The notes: generated by a model not told the origin, from the letters alone. 44,092 bases of DNA from Gnomoniopsis sp. IMI 355080 (GCA_027946555.1 JAPEVC010000276.1:1-44092); one strand, 5' to 3'; counted from the stretch's first letter, positions 21,201-33,598 are shown. Made by a program: numbers and translations.

Positions 21201-21409
21201 GTCCTCAATTCGGGGCTTGCATTCTCAAACGGCGAGGACGTTGGGATCTGCTTCCACTGAGCATAGACGATGAAGACCAGGAATGATAACAGAGACAGCC
21301 GGATTGCCCGCGAGCGCCGAATGTGCCGCCGTCCGTGATGGTGCCAGGGCGCGAATTCGGCCGGAGGACCGGCCACAGCGCTATACGGCGGTAGGCCGTT
21401 TTTGTCCAT
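18283..21409 (-). CDS. Membrane-anchored amidohydrolase (CE9/NagA-like) with duplicated halves
   Basis: Exons 20556-21409, 20351-20476, 20124-20299 and 18283-20030 give 967 residues with consistent phases. I start at the ATG at 21409 (DKNGLPPYS follows, A at -3); an in-frame ATG 126 bases upstream is the alternative. A single transmembrane segment at about 35-52 after a basic stretch suggests a type II membrane anchor. The amidohydrolase domain has the metal motif HSH at 190-192 (IIDMHSHAG), later His in HINTHCYT and FHHAHQTY, and Asp in VSDNPVLNAQ, so its metal site looks complete. The segment KPGFDADIVVWDSDPLSVG closes the domain. From about residue 510 a second, similar layout appears but without the metal ligands. 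Fungal members are often labelled carbohydrate esterase family 9; the substrate is unknown. The third intron (93 bases) keeps the frame open. Confidence 0.9.
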
Positions 21410-22071
21410 GATGTCTTCTTTCACCCAATCCCGTGACACGCGTACCAGTACAGCGTCTGTCTTCCGAAGATTTGATACCGATGGTGCGAAATGTACAGAA
21501 GGAAGACGAGCAATAAGGTTGAAACAATTCCCCATTCGTTCGTTGCCGGAAAATGTGGAGACGATAAGCCGAGAGCCTCGAGTAGTCCCCAGCCGACGAT
21601 CACGGCATGTACCGACCGGCTAACGTCATGAGGAAAGTTACTCGTCACCCGGTAACCCAAGGCAATTTCCATGCCGCATATTGTGATGCAGGTTGTGCCA
21701 TGCCTTTTACCTTGGAACACTCCCAAGTCGTGGGTACCTGGGTATGACACAAACGAATTATTGAGAACTTCATGTGCAAAATAGTGGTCAAGGCTATATA
21801 TGCAATTTGTAGCTACTTGCGTGGAACTAGACGTTGTCGTTCAACTTCAGGAGCATTCTGGCGCAAGACCAAAAGCGATGCATTCATCTTATCAAATGCA
21901 TACAACGGATGACGATGTTTGTAAAATTATTGAATCTTTCATTATGCCACTACCGATTTACTTCGGAGCAGCTTTTAATTATAAAACAGGATTGTAACTT
22001 TCTACAGTAAGCTTTCACCACCTGAGCTACCTAATTTCTCACGTGACGAGCTTCAAGAGAGGTCGTCTGAA
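21410..22071. other. Intergenic region, 0.66 kb
   Basis: Promoter side of the amidohydrolase gene and 3' flank of the Rds1 gene, both minus strand. No gene is seen. An upstream in-frame ATG at 21535 could extend the amidohydrolase by 42 residues. Confidence 0.55.
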
Positions 22072-23705
22072 TTATCCAGCCTGGTACAAAGCCAGGGCGT
22101 ACACATGAGGATTAATCGAGCTCAAGTTGAACGGTGTCACGTACAAGTCCGAGTCGGTCTGACATGTACAGTTAGCATGGCTCGTCGAGCTTGGGATGAT
22201 AGCTTTGACTCATCTAGAGCCGTGGTAGAAGTAGTACTCACAATAGCCAAGAACATAGTTCCGTTGATTGCTGGGTCTCCTTCATACGTGGACACATTGG
22301 GCTGAATCGTGTATGCCGAGTTGCCGCTCACGTTCAACAAAGGTGAGTACGTGGCGTTAAGCTGAGTGACCCACAGCGCGAACTGCGGCGTACCGGCGCT
22401 GGTGCTCGTCACATAGCTGTTGTTTGGGCCGATGGGCTGGCCAGGCGTCTCCCACTGCAAAAAGACCTCACGGCCGGGATAGGACAATGGCTCGGTGCGG
22501 TTGTGCGTGATAGCGGGTGCGCAGTTCTGGCCCACGGTGGTGGCGTTGACACAGGCGGCCTCGGGCGCAATATCCTTGGTGCTCAAGGTGTTGGCGTAGT
22601 CGCCGAGAGTGTCGTTGTAAACGTCGGCACCGTCAATGCGAGCCGCGTTGGGCTGGTTGAGGATGTGCAGCGCTGGGTAGTTTTGCCAGATGAGCTGCAG
22701 GGTACCCTCGGGGCAAGACGAGATGTAAGGCGCGAGCAGAGTCCACGCCCATGACTGGGGAATACCCGTTTCGAACCAGACTGGCATGGGGAACTGTCCG
22801 TTGAACTGGCGGAAGATCATCTGCTGTCTCGCCTCGGTGGAGATGGACTGCAGCAGAAGCTGGCCAACCTCACGAGCATCGAGGTGGTTGAGGAAACCGT
22901 AGACACCAGACTCTCCCCATCTGGTCAACTTCTGGCTGAAGTCGATGTACTCGCGTACGTTCATTGACGGGTAGTTGTCTGTGGTGTCAAGTCAGCAAAT
23001 GGTTTGAAAGGGTCTCCATGACGCGCAAGACGGATCACGAACATGTGCATTGCTTGGGCGCGTTAGGGCCAAGCATGTTGGTCAAGAGGGTGGCGTGGCC
23101 AACTTCTTGCTCAGCCATGAACTGGAGCAAGAAACGATCCTCAGCAGTCAGGCCAGCAGCCTCAAAGTCTTCAACACTGTATGTTGCAAGACCATAGTGG
23201 AAGAGGTCGAGTTCGATCCACTCCTGGTAAAGACCAACTGCGATGGACTGGTAGTCAAAGTCGGACTGGACTCTGTAGACGGGAGCAGATCCATTCGTTC
23301 CCTGGCCTCCAGCAGGTGTATAAGGTGCAGGCTCATCAGCGTGGAGGTAGCCCTAATATGAATGTCAGTTTGTTTCTCCAATGCCAAATTCGATGGAGAA
23401 ACACGGTTGCAATGGAGGGAGCTAATACGAACATCAGCAGGGTAGTCGTATTTCGACGACTCCGCAGGCAAGGCTGGGATGGAAGCCGCGAGCACACTGG
23501 TCGACATAGCACCGGTGGTTGTCGGTGAAGGACCAGTGTAAGGGCCGTGAGAGGTCACATCTGTCACGGGGACGATTGACGCGGTGACTGAAGCGGCCGA
23601 AGTGATAGTGGTCGTAGCATCAGACACGAATCTCTCCTCGAGTGGCGCGGCCAAGGCTGATTGGGCCAAGGCGAGGAAGCCACCAGCTGCAATTAATCCA
23701 GCCAT
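22072..23705 (-). CDS. Secreted Rds1-type ferritin-like stress protein
   Basis: Exons 23433-23705, 23043-23352, 22242-22978 and 22072-22158 give 468 residues; two of the donors are gttcgt and still in phase. Residues 1-19 are a signal peptide (LALAQSALA, then APLEER, a likely Kex2-type site). A Ser/Thr-rich linker follows. The ferritin-like helical domain (about 110-300) contains QEWIELDLFHYG and AEQEVGHATLL with an ExxH pair, then KQCTYNYPSMNVREYIDF and LTRWGESGVYGFLNHLD. The C-terminus VTPFNLSSINPHVYALALYQAG is the conserved Rds1 ending. The fission-yeast rds1 gene responds to starvation and stress; the biochemical role of the family is unknown. A TATA box lies about 92 bases upstream of the ATG. 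The last exon is short and easily missed. Confidence 0.93.
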
Positions 23706-26148
23706 GTTTGTCTTGATGGGAATCGACAAGTTTCTTGACACGATGAGGTGGTGCTTAAGAGGAGCCCGCCCGGCACAGAACTCTGGGCTTGCCTTCAATT
23801 TATACAATTATTCCTCGAATGCACTAGAAAGACACTTGGCAAGGTAGAGTGCAATATTGTCGCAAGTAGTAACTCTGACTTCATTGAAAATCGCCCAATT
23901 CAGCTGTATGTGGGCAGGGGGTCATGTCTACAGCATCACACAGAGTGCAGATCGCATGCGGCCAGGCGGAGCCAGGCCGCAGCTAGGCCTTGCATCATGA
24001 TGAGCATTGAATTTGACTGTGGAAAAGAACCGGAGCATTTGTCGGGTCCTGAGCGCCTTGGTGCTACTCTGTGCTGGTAGCCCACGTAGCCCATGTAGTC
24101 CAGGTAGCCTCGACGCAAATTACCTGCCGGCCTTTTAGGGACGAGTACTTTGTAACACACACGGCATCTAACAAAGACGGCAAATTACGACTATGGCAAC
24201 CTCTTCGCGCTGCCACTACGACTCGCCTTGCATGACACTGGTACCTTTGATTGTTAGAGCATGAGTTGGGTCACCCACTTGAGGAATACCACAAATAACA
24301 ACGGTTGAAACCCATGTAGCCTTACTGTCCGCCGGTTGTCGCTCGTGGACGCAACCCACAGTAACTGGAGGGTTGCACTGAAAGCGCGTGCGTTGGACCT
24401 GCTTGGACCCAAAGTTGGTATTGCTTGTGCAATACCCCATTATTTCCAAGGATACAGGAACAAAAGGCTTGCAGACCTGCAGACCTACAGATCAGAATAT
24501 CGCGTTGTGGAGTGCTGGCCCTGTCAGTGACGCGTACATTCTCAGAACGCGGCTCAAGTTGTATGTAAGGTACATGGGCGATCTCGGGACTTGAACCACG
24601 TGCCTGGGGATAGAGCGGAGGAATTCGTCCGCTAGAACCCACACTCTTTTTCTCTTTTGATGAAAGGCCTGCAGAGCCTAGGGACGCCACTGGAAATTGT
24701 TTACCGACGCCGTGGTCTGCTAAGGTTGTTGTGTGTTACGAAGATCCAGACAACCGGGATGGCCGGAATATTCTGTTCGGCAAGGATGCATGGGAACTCA
24801 TCGGATGAACCGGTCCCCAGCGGAAATAAACATTTATGACCAAATACTGACGTCGACGGAAGCACTGTCACACAAAAGTCCACGTACGTTCATTTAAGGA
24901 ACTATTCACCAGGGATACTGTGATTATTCGAAAACGTATTCTATGTCCGTCTTGACCCATGTGTTGACGTGCAAGATACCGAGAAAACTCCAGAAGGTTC
25001 GGAGGCAAGTATATCTGCACTAATCTTCCTGGTGGAATTTCTATGTTTGCCCAAGTGTACAAACGTGTGCATGCATATCATTACGTGATCAATACTATTG
25101 TACTCTTCTTGACATGGCTCACGGGACTCCCCTAAGATACTACTACCTTATGTGACGAAATCTCAGGGGCCTTCTTAGATGGTTTGCCTTTGATGAACAG
25201 TCTCGGAGGTCGGAGGTCAGACTGCTCATACCATAATCGATCTTCTCCGACTTGCTTGTTGGTCAACTTGTCGATCAGTCAAATAAACACCGACTTCGGA
25301 CAAACAGCATTAAGCTCTTACTCAAAACCGGTGCAATGCGCGAAGCAATACCTGCAGCAAGATCTTGAAGTGTGCTTATGTTCCTAAATCAGGCCTGTAT
25401 TGCTATCTGTATATGGATATATAAATACTTGGCATTGGGTTTAGTTGTGTCATTCCTATATTGTGGCGAAATGCCACTCATCTTGGCATCCAGCCATGTC
25501 CTGACACACGAACCACATACCCAGGTACCTTCTATTGTCAAAACAATTGCACTTTTTGTCAATCTTTCCGCAAGTAAAAACTAGTTTCCCTATTCAATGA
25601 AGCTGTACATTCAGCCAATGCTTACTGAATGGGCCCATTGTAAAGGCGTGGGCTTTGTTCTTTGTTGTTCCTGGGCAATGCTGAAGTGCAAGGCATGCAA
25701 ATAGATTGTCTCCATTCTGGGTAGACGTATTGCGAACAATGCTTTTGGGCCTCAGCAATAGTCTTTTCTAGGTGATATGGGCATACATATATCTCTTTGT
25801 TGTGTGCCTTTCAAAGTGTATTGTATGTGAAGAATTGGTCGAATTTACTTTGGTCCATCCGGCCACGAAACAATAGATACTCGTTCTTTCTTTCTAGTAT
25901 TTAAAAAGAATATTGAGAAAGGAAATCGCACAAGGCATTGAGAATACAAACAAAACAAATCGCAAACAATGACAGAGTTCTCTTACAATTGCATGTATTA
26001 AAGTCAGCGATGACCTCTCTGGAAGTTGCCAATGCCATATCTCATCCAATTCCAAACTACTCAGCTACCAAAGTACTTACCTATAAACCAGCATATCAAA
26101 GCTGACTCCCTCAAGACCCCAGTATAATCAACAGGATAGACTTAAGTC
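23706..26148. other. Gene-poor intergenic region, 2.4 kb
   Basis: Between the Rds1-type gene (minus) and the Ulp1-like gene (plus), so both promoters are here. The part after about 25 kb is AT-richer than its surroundings. A second tRNA-like B box (GGTTCAAGTCC, minus strand, near 24590) is seen without a foldable tRNA. A TATTTAAAA element lies near 25900. No gene is supported. Confidence 0.55.
23797..23804 (-). promoter_or_regulatory. TATA box of the Rds1-type gene
   Basis: TATAAATT on the minus strand about 92 bases before the ATG at 23705; a normal distance for a fungal core promoter. Confidence 0.5.
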
Positions 26149-27817
26149 ATGGCCACTCGACCCGTCAATAGACCTGTTGAACCGATTCCGGTTGTTCTTC
26201 CCATCGTGGATGTGACTCTCCAACGTCGGAATGTTATGGAAGAACGGGTACGTTCTTAGCATGATGCTCCAAACATACTACTTTTTGCTCTCCTGCCCCT
26301 TGCCCTTACTTTTCCTGAGTTCAGATACAGGCTAACATGACAATCAGGGTGCTTTCATCACCCTTAGCAGATCTTATAGTGCCAACAACCAATATCAAAT
26401 CACAAATGCAACCAAAAAAGCCGTTTCTGCATTAGACTTTGTCCAGGTATGTTGGTGGCCATAAATTTACACAGTCCTGCTCCCCCCCAAAAAAGCCTTT
26501 GTAGGGTTGCAAATACCTTATCCAAGATTATTTCGAGTTCCATCCTTTGTTCATTTTACCCCCTTGCTATTTCCCCCTCTTTCTAACACAATATGTTATT
26601 CAGGCAGGTAAGAAAGCACTGATGCACGGATGTTCTCTGGACGGAGCTATGGCTCACCATCTCAGATTTCTTGACGCTAATGTAAGAAACATGGGTAAGT
26701 TGGCCATTTGGTCTTTTCCATATAAAGCACCTGTTTATTTGACATATGTTTATGCGTGGCTCAACACTAACCTTTTCTAGTCAACTACACGGGCAGTTTT
26801 GTGCCGACTTTGGATTGTCCAGAATTTTGGCTTTTCGCAGGCTTCAACATGCTATCTACTCATTATGATACGGTTGAAAATAACTTTCTGTGGGCTTTAC
26901 AGAAACTGGGTAATCAACATCCATTTTTCGCCAGAGTAAAGACCTGCCCTTATACTTTTATTCCGGTCAATGTTGGTGGCCATGCAGTAGCAGTAATTCT
27001 TCACCAACGCCCGGACCTAACTAGCAGGTTTACAATTATCGACCACGTCGTTATTTGTGATCCTGCCTTCGCGAACAACAGCGGACATTATATTTGGTCA
27101 CGGTTGCAGTAAGTCATCTCAAGCCATACCCAAACTACTCCCATGGACGGCCTCATGCACAAGTATCCGAGTACATATGAGATCCATGATTCTGCACCTC
27201 AAAGTTATTTCGCCCAGATTGTCAGTCATTTCCTGGGCAGTTGCTAACTATTCCATTTTCACAGGAGAATATTTACATTCCAAAGAGGCTTTCGCTTTGA
27301 CGCCAACCAACCGCAGTCGTTATGGCACGGCATGCAAATCGATGCTTTCTCTTGCGGTCTAAGGACCTATGAAATCTTGAAGACAATACTGCTGAGGCTC
27401 AACGAAGCCTATCATAATGGGCTTCTTATACAGTTTGCGTACACCCCCACAATCTGGGCCCCTATGAATACAGACTTCCAACCCGGTAAGAACCTCGATA
27501 ATCTAATTCCATGCAACTAATCATGTGCTTGCAAAGGAACAAAACACTGACCCCGTTTGTGCACTCTAGATAAGGTGCGTGCAGAAATGATTGGTATTCT
27601 GGCCTGGGAGGTCATGGCTTCCCAAGGATTCGACTCTAGGATACTTGTTGGACCATTTGACGAACAACATACCCTCTGGGCTGGGGATAGGCAAGACAGC
27701 TACTATAGAGGAGATCCTGAAGCCAGGCTCACACATGATACCCGATTCCCACCCACTGCCCCTTCGTTACCCGAAAGAATCATGGCCCGTGCTGCCGGGG
27801 CAGTAGGGTTATATTGA
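26149..27817 (+). CDS. Divergent Ulp1-like (C48) cysteine protease
   Basis: Six exons: 26149-26247, 26348-26446, 26604-26694, 26781-27108, 27265-27485 and 27570-27817. All phases fit and give 361 residues. The central region carries an Ulp1/SENP-like set: His164 (VGGHAVAVIL), Asp190 (VVICDPAF), Gln230 and Cys236 in GMQIDAFSCGLRTYEIL. The Gln-x5-Cys-Gly spacing is that of Ulp1 proteases (Q-x5-CG). The flanking sequence is far from yeast Ulp1/Ulp2 and has no signal peptide or SUMO-binding region that I recognise, so it belongs to an orphan branch of the clan. It probably cleaves an isopeptide or peptide bond of an ubiquitin-like protein, if active. It is the only gene in a 4.4 kb gene-poor interval, and the codons are more AT-rich than in neighbours. 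It may derive from a mobile element or be lineage-specific. Gene structure is firm; function is inferred. Confidence 0.75.
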
Positions 27818-28118
27818 ACACACTCAGGTCAGCCTTACCCCTTTTTGAAGTTTTGAGCTGTGAACTAAGATAACCTGGTGGCAAGAGTTGTCATGGACAG
27901 TACTGGGACTTGTTGATCAAGGTTCCTGCTGCAAATAGAACGAGCGTAATGTAATATCGAGGCTGGTAATCCTCTTTAAGCCGTAGACACGTATTAAATT
28001 TAGTATAAGTTGATTGATATTATATTCTCCTACGGGATATCTAGCCCGCATATAAAGAGTCACAGAGAGATTTGCTCTCCTGATAAACAATATATTCAGA
28101 CACTATGATATCCTCACA
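27818..28118. other. Convergent 3' intergenic region
   Basis: AT-rich 3' flanks of the Ulp1-like gene (plus) and the MFS gene (minus). No gene or hairpin terminator needed or seen. Confidence 0.5.
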
Positions 28119-29909
28119 TCACAGCAGATGCAAATTCGAGTTCTTGGTAGCCATCCTGAATGTCTTTCCACGCGGAATGAAAACAGCCAACCCAAGGAGC
28201 GAGAGCCCGACTGTGATGGCCATCAGTGTCAATACCGGAGCAATATACCCCTGCCTCTCAGACCAGTCGTTGAAGAAGAAGACCATTGCAAACTGTTTCG
28301 AAGTCGATCCCTTTGTCAGCATCTTGTTTGATTGGAAGAGGGCATGTGTGTGTGTACGAGAAAGGACTTACACCAAAAGAGTTCTTCACCACCGTAGCAG
28401 CAATCATAATCTCGCCCGGCAGACTCTTGTAGCTATCCACCGCATAGCTGATCACCACCGCCGGAATACCCACCACCTGAACGCCAACGAGCCCATAGCC
28501 CACCACCACAGTGATCTGCCAATGCCAACCCCTCTGATACCCCACAGCCGTCACCACCATCCCCACAAGACAAGCCACCACATACGGCAACACACTCAGC
28601 AGCCGAAACTCCGCCTCCAACACCCCGCCGTTCCTCCTCGCTTTCCGCAGCGCAATCCAATCACTTAATGGGCCCGCCGTCACAAGCGCTATCACAGCGC
28701 CGACAAAGAACGCAAAGTTCGTGTACCCCACCTGCGCCGCACCAAACAAGTATGGCGGCGCTGCAAACACTTGCGACTCAGTCAAATTCAGCGCCAGCAG
28801 GCAATTCGCCGCGAATCCCATGCTCAGCGCCGCCCACAGCACGATGGGGAAACTGAAGATCTGCAAGGGGCTCAAGACGTCGCGGACCACGGAGCTCATA
28901 CCATGAGAGAAGCGTGGCTTCGGGATGAGCGAGAATTGTTCGCGCGAAGGCCCGCCCACGGGCCGTTCGTCGACGGCGCTGAGGATGGTATTGGACGTGA
29001 CGCCTGCTTGGTGCTTGTTGCCGGAAGAGCGAGAGACTGCGTCGTCGTCGCCGCCGCCAACCTTTTCATCAGCAGCGTCCTCTTCAGTATTACCACGGCG
29101 GCGCAGCGCAGCTGGACCAGGGCCGACGTTATGACTACTGGGCCGACTGTACTTCGTCTCCGGGTGCGCGACAATCAGGAAAACCAGACTGGCGCCCTGC
29201 AAGATCGCACACACCCAAAAGAACCACCGCCAGTTGACGCGCGCGGCGATGCTCCCCGCAATGATGGGCCCGATAAAGATACCCAAGAAATACGCCCAAA
29301 AGTAAAGCGCCATCGACCGTCCGCGCTGGTGCACAAAGAGCAAGTCCGAGACGACCATGGGCATGATGCTCTCGTTCGCGGCGGCGCCCAGCCCGGAGAT
29401 GACACGGGCGCCCAAAAAGGAAGGAAAGGACGTCACGAGGGCTTGCCAAATGTTGGCGAGGATGCAGACGAGCCCGCAGAGGATGATGATGGGCCGGCGG
29501 CCGTAGACGTTGGCCAGGGGGACGATGAGGAAATTTGCGTAGCCGAGGACGATGGCGGCGACGCCAAAGAGGAGGTTGACTTGTGGGATGGTCTTTTGGA
29601 ATTCGGCGGTGAAGATTTGGGTGAGCGGGGCGATGGAGAGGGGTGTTAGGATGGAAACGAAGACGAAGACGAATTGGTTGAAGATGATGATGGTTTTCCA
29701 TTTACTGGACCAATTCTGGGGAATGGGCGTCAGTCGATGGGAGTCGGGCTGCAAATACGAGGGCTTGTAAAACTCACCAGCGGGTCGTCCGGATTGTTGG
29801 TAGGCTGTGGGATGAGGACAAGCTGCTGAGAGGCCGCAGACTCGCCATCTGTGCCTGCAAAAACCACCTCCGTGCCCGGTATTAGTTCTACTTGTTCTCG
29901 TACGCCCAT
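28119..29909 (-). CDS. MFS transporter, DHA1-like family
   Basis: Exons 29778-29909, 28372-29715 and 28119-28292 give 549 residues. It is a plasma-membrane major facilitator, probably an H+-coupled exporter. The soluble N-terminus ends with the typical NNPDDPLNWSSKWK before the first membrane segment. The loop 2-3 motif VYGRRPIIIL, the helix-4/5 run of small residues (GLGAAANES, FIGPIIAGSIA) and VNWRWFFW are all present. The central cytosolic loop (about 255-345) is long, charged and Gly/Asp-rich. About 12 membrane helices can be counted, the last being encoded mainly by exon 3 (YIAPVLTLMAITVGLSLLGLAVF). The substrate cannot be predicted. No biosynthetic cluster surrounds it, so a role in toxin resistance or nutrient uptake is equally possible. 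Confidence 0.92.
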
Positions 29910-31068
29910 ACTGTCGGTATCGCTGCGCTTAGGAGGAAAAAGACCACAGATTCTGTGCACACTACAGACTGGAGTGTCTTTAAGCAAAAGATGAATAACT
30001 AGAGGTTGGGATGCAACTCGAGGAGGATTTAGAGAGACAGAGATGAGTCCAGATGTGGGACACTTATTCATTTATATTATTTAGTACTACCAGTACGCCA
30101 AAGTGGCTCCCACATGTAACCATCACCACCGCCTCTTCCCCACTGAACAACTCCGGGACAGCGGGACAGAAGGGGTTCGAGACCATTCGGAAGGCTGCAC
30201 AACCCGCGCTGGCAGTATACTGTCAAACGTTTCGTCCCATAGCCAATTGATAGATGATCCCGAACCATTCTGGCTGACTGTCGGAGCACCTAGTGCTGAT
30301 GTTTTAGAGTCGCCCAGGATAGGTAATTGAAGCATTCGGCGCTGCCCTTCCTGTTCGGACATCCGAAAAGCTTACCAAAATAAGCGAGTCTTCCATTGTC
30401 TCGGGACGACGACGTTTTTTCGTTATTTGGGATGAATTCATGTTGACACGAACAGGTTGCACTTTCTTTTCCCCGCTTGAACTCCTGTAGAATTAGCATT
30501 TATTGTGGACTCTGTTGAGCTTTGCGTGCTCTCTGTAGAGCTTCATGTGTTGCGAGAAGCCTTGAGTGTGCGGCGCAAGGGGCGGGCGACGCTGCATCGG
30601 TAGGCGCTCCTCGCCATTGTTCACAAAGCGCATTCGCTTAGAGTTGGTAAGGATAAAAGTTTTGGATTTTTTTCTTGGCCATTTGACATCTGCTTGCATC
30701 TGGCTTAGCAGTGTGCCCAGACCTTGCCGCAGCGACCTACGGATCAACAGGCCCAGTGTGGTACGCGCATAGAATACTGAAACAAACCGGATGGCATGTT
30801 ATTATACCATAACTGCCCCAAAAAAGACCCAGGTTCATCTGTTATACCCTCCCAAAAAAGAATAAGGCGTCAGTCTCCACTGACTCTTTCTGATTCCAAA
30901 ATGTGCGTAAGTGAACCACGAACAAAACAAGCATATCTGTTGCATCCCGTCTGGTTCTGTAAACATGATGATCTGAACCTCTACCCGGCAGCGAAGATAA
31001 GCAGAGACCCTCAAAGCAGAAACGTCAGGATCTAGGTGACCCGTACCAGACCGGCAGCTCGCCATGCT
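29910..31068. other. Intergenic region, 1.16 kb
   Basis: Promoter side of the MFS gene and 3' flank of SWC3, both minus strand. Short open frames lack features; nothing else is seen. Confidence 0.55.
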
Positions 31069-33479
31069 TCAATCTTCAGCCTGCGGCTCCTTGCGGCTTA
31101 CGCTGGCAATGAAGCTTTGGTATGACTCCTGCTCGTCTACCGTTTTACCTCCATTATGGAGCGCGGCGGGCTTCGCCAATAGCCTCATCGTTTTATCCTT
31201 CATCCATGTCAAACCCTTTCTGTAGGTTTCACTACCGCTTATGTCCGCTTCTGGTGTTGCGTTATGCGACTCCAAAGCTTTGTTTGCCTTCTCGGAACCC
31301 TGACCGTCATCCTTGGGTTCTTTCTCAGGCTTTGGCAGTCTCATCGCTAATAGGACGTACTCTGCCCGAGTCATGTTGTCCATGATATCTTCCATGTAGC
31401 GTCTAGCCTCATCTTGCGGCACCACAATCCGAGAAAAGTATTCGAGATATTTTGGCTGGGTAGATGTTATTCGGACTGTAATTGGTTGATAGTAATCAAG
31501 GTTTGGATCACAGTCATATTCAGACGCGCTGCCCTTGCGTACGATCAAGAAGGATGCGATGACTTGCGGCCCGGAGGGCGTCTGGACCTGCTCCACGATG
31601 CTGAACTTGGGAAATAAGTATCGGTTCCCGTTTCCACCGGCAAATTCAAATACCACGGCAGACACGTCTGGTTTGACAACAGGGGGAGGACCTTTTGACC
31701 GGAGCGCTTGCTGGGGCGCCGGTGGATGGGAGAACTGCGCGGCGGGATTTGATTGACCATTTGGAGTGCCAGCTGCCTTGGACGATCCAGCAGACGAGAG
31801 CGGTCTCTGCTCAAGCTGGGTCTTGAGGCGCTCTAATGTATCCTTGAGATCAGTTGTGTCGGAACCTTCCGGTACGTTTTTTGCAATGCGGCGGACGCGT
31901 TCCAGTGTGTTGGGGTCATCGAGTGCAGCTTTCACTAACTCCACGACCAAAGGATTGCTATTGGGAGGAACAGAGAGGTGAGCAGATGTCTGCTTAGGGT
32001 TCGTTCTCAAGACAATAGAGAGGATGGTATCGACTTCATCAGCAAAGTACCGAACCGTCTTTCCCTCGACAAAAAGTCGCTCTGCGGCAGGACCCTGCGT
32101 GATCGCCTTCTTCTTGCTCTCCAAGGTGATCTGATCGATGATTGCTTGAAACCGTGCGAGCTCATCCTTTGGCGCGTTGCCATTTGCCACTCTTTTCATC
32201 AAGTCACGCAACTGGGGATCCTCATTGGCCTTTTCCGCTAGTGTTACAATGATTGGGTCGGCACCGGGTGGTACTGGCGATGGCTTGGTTGCAGGAGGTG
32301 GCGCAGCTCGTGGAGCAACCTGGGGTGGTGTCGGTGCGGGAGCCAACGGAACAGGCGATCTAACAGGCCCTGGTGGTGGGAAAGAAGGGCCGGCTATCGC
32401 ATTGGCTGGCGACGGCGATGGCTGAGGAATCTGAGGCGCGATTGATGGAGGTGCATTAACTGATCTGGGGGCAGGAGCGGCTGACGTTGCCATTGGAGAC
32501 AGCACCGAGTCGATTTTGGGAGGGTTTGCGACCGGTTGAGGTGGTATTGAAGCTGTCGCGGAAAGTATCGCAGGGGTATTTTGAGGAGCGTTGGCGGGAG
32601 AATGTGGTGGTGGTGGTGGTGGTGGTGGTGGTTGTGACGCAAGACCCGTGGTCGACGTGGGTGGATGTGCTTGCTGAGGAGCAGGAGGACCGGCAGCGAC
32701 AGCAACAGTAGAGGAGGCGGGTATAGCGACTGGGTTAGAAGAAGGAATCGGTGGTTGCGGTTGATGGGTAGATGTAGCCAGTGGTGTTGGAGGCTTCGCC
32801 GAAGGTGTGGGAGGTGGAGGCATGGCACCACCAGGAGGGCCATATTGTAATACGGGGCGAGAGACAGGCTGCTGCGACGCAGGCTTGTTGGGGTCCTTGA
32901 CGGCGTACATGGTGGCTTCGAAGTAGTGCGGTTCGAGGATGATTGTGACCTGGCCGACCTTGGCCATGCTCTCCTTTGGGGGGTTCTTTGGGTCTTCCTG
33001 AATGACGCCCTTCTTTTTGGTCGGCTTGGACCAATACTTCTCGAACAAGCCGTCGCTGATCCATCGTTGGCGAGATCTATTAAGTGATTCGGCTAGAACA
33101 CCACTGCAGGACGAGCATAGTCAGTCAGTAAACACTATCCCGATGCGATGCGGTGGTAATAACATTGGGGGCGCGCGGTGTACCTCTCCTGAAATGACTG
33201 ATACTCTCTAGTCGGCAATTCGTCGGGTTGCGCGTCCTCGACCGTGGGCAGGGGCTTTCCAGGCTGGACGGCGGTGGGCAACGGCGGCGGCGGTGGTGGT
33301 GGGAGCTGTTGCTGCTGTTGCTGCTGTGAGTCGATGTGATCCTCGGGCACAGGAGTCCCATTGATAGCGCTGGCTGGAGTCGCCGATCGATGGGTCTCTG
33401 GTGTCGAGGTTCTGCCCTTCTTAGCAGCCTGCTCGATGCGCGCGGCAGCACGCGCCGGCAGCTTCCTCTTCCTTTCCAT
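31069..33479 (-). CDS. swc3: SWR1 chromatin-remodelling complex subunit Swc3
   Basis: Exons 33184-33479 and 31069-33103 (intron 80 bases) encode 776 residues. Swc3 is a subunit of the nuclear SWR1 complex, which exchanges histone H2A for H2A.Z. The N-terminus is basic (RKRKLPARAAARIEQAAKKGR), followed by polyglutamine and polyproline runs. Then comes the family signature across the splice site: LPTREYQSFQESGVLAES and SRQRWISDGLFEKYWSKPTKKKG. The middle (about 175-380) is a long Pro/Ala/Gln-rich disordered region, with a Pro9 run from a (GGT)n tract. Helical conserved segments follow at about 385-500 (ERLFVEGKTVRYFADEVDTI) and a beta-rich C-terminal part at about 560-700 (ITVRITSTQPKYLEYFSR). 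It is much longer than yeast Swc3 because of the linkers, as in other filamentous fungi. Confidence 0.9.
32604..32632 (+). repeat. (GTG)n microsatellite inside SWC3
   Basis: About nine to ten tandem GTG units; on the coding minus strand they give CAC/CCA units read as a polyproline run. Length is likely to vary between strains. Confidence 0.85.
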
Positions 33480-33574
33480 GACACGAGGGACAATCTAGCA
33501 GTAGTTCCAGCACTAAGTTAAATACATTGGACCTTTCGCAGTATGGGCCGAAATGGCCATTGACTGGCGGCAGC

Positions 33575-33598
33575 GGTGGTGGTGGTGGTGGTGGTGGT
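33575..33598 (+). repeat. (GGT)8 microsatellite in the SWC3 leader or promoter
   Basis: Eight perfect GGT units about 95-120 bases before the SWC3 start codon, probably in the 5' untranslated region. Confidence 0.85.

Noticed and set aside
24560..24640. Possible second tRNA gene on the minus strand
   Set aside because: A perfect B box is present, but T-stem, anticodon loop and acceptor stem do not form.
28771..29649. A 292-codon open frame on the plus strand
   Set aside because: It lies antisense inside the MFS gene, is Arg/Asp/Glu-rich without motifs, and reflects the high GC content of the third codon positions of the real gene.
18283..29909. A secondary-metabolite gene cluster around the MFS transporter
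   Set aside because: No synthase, P450 or pathway regulator is present; neighbours are unrelated housekeeping or secreted proteins.
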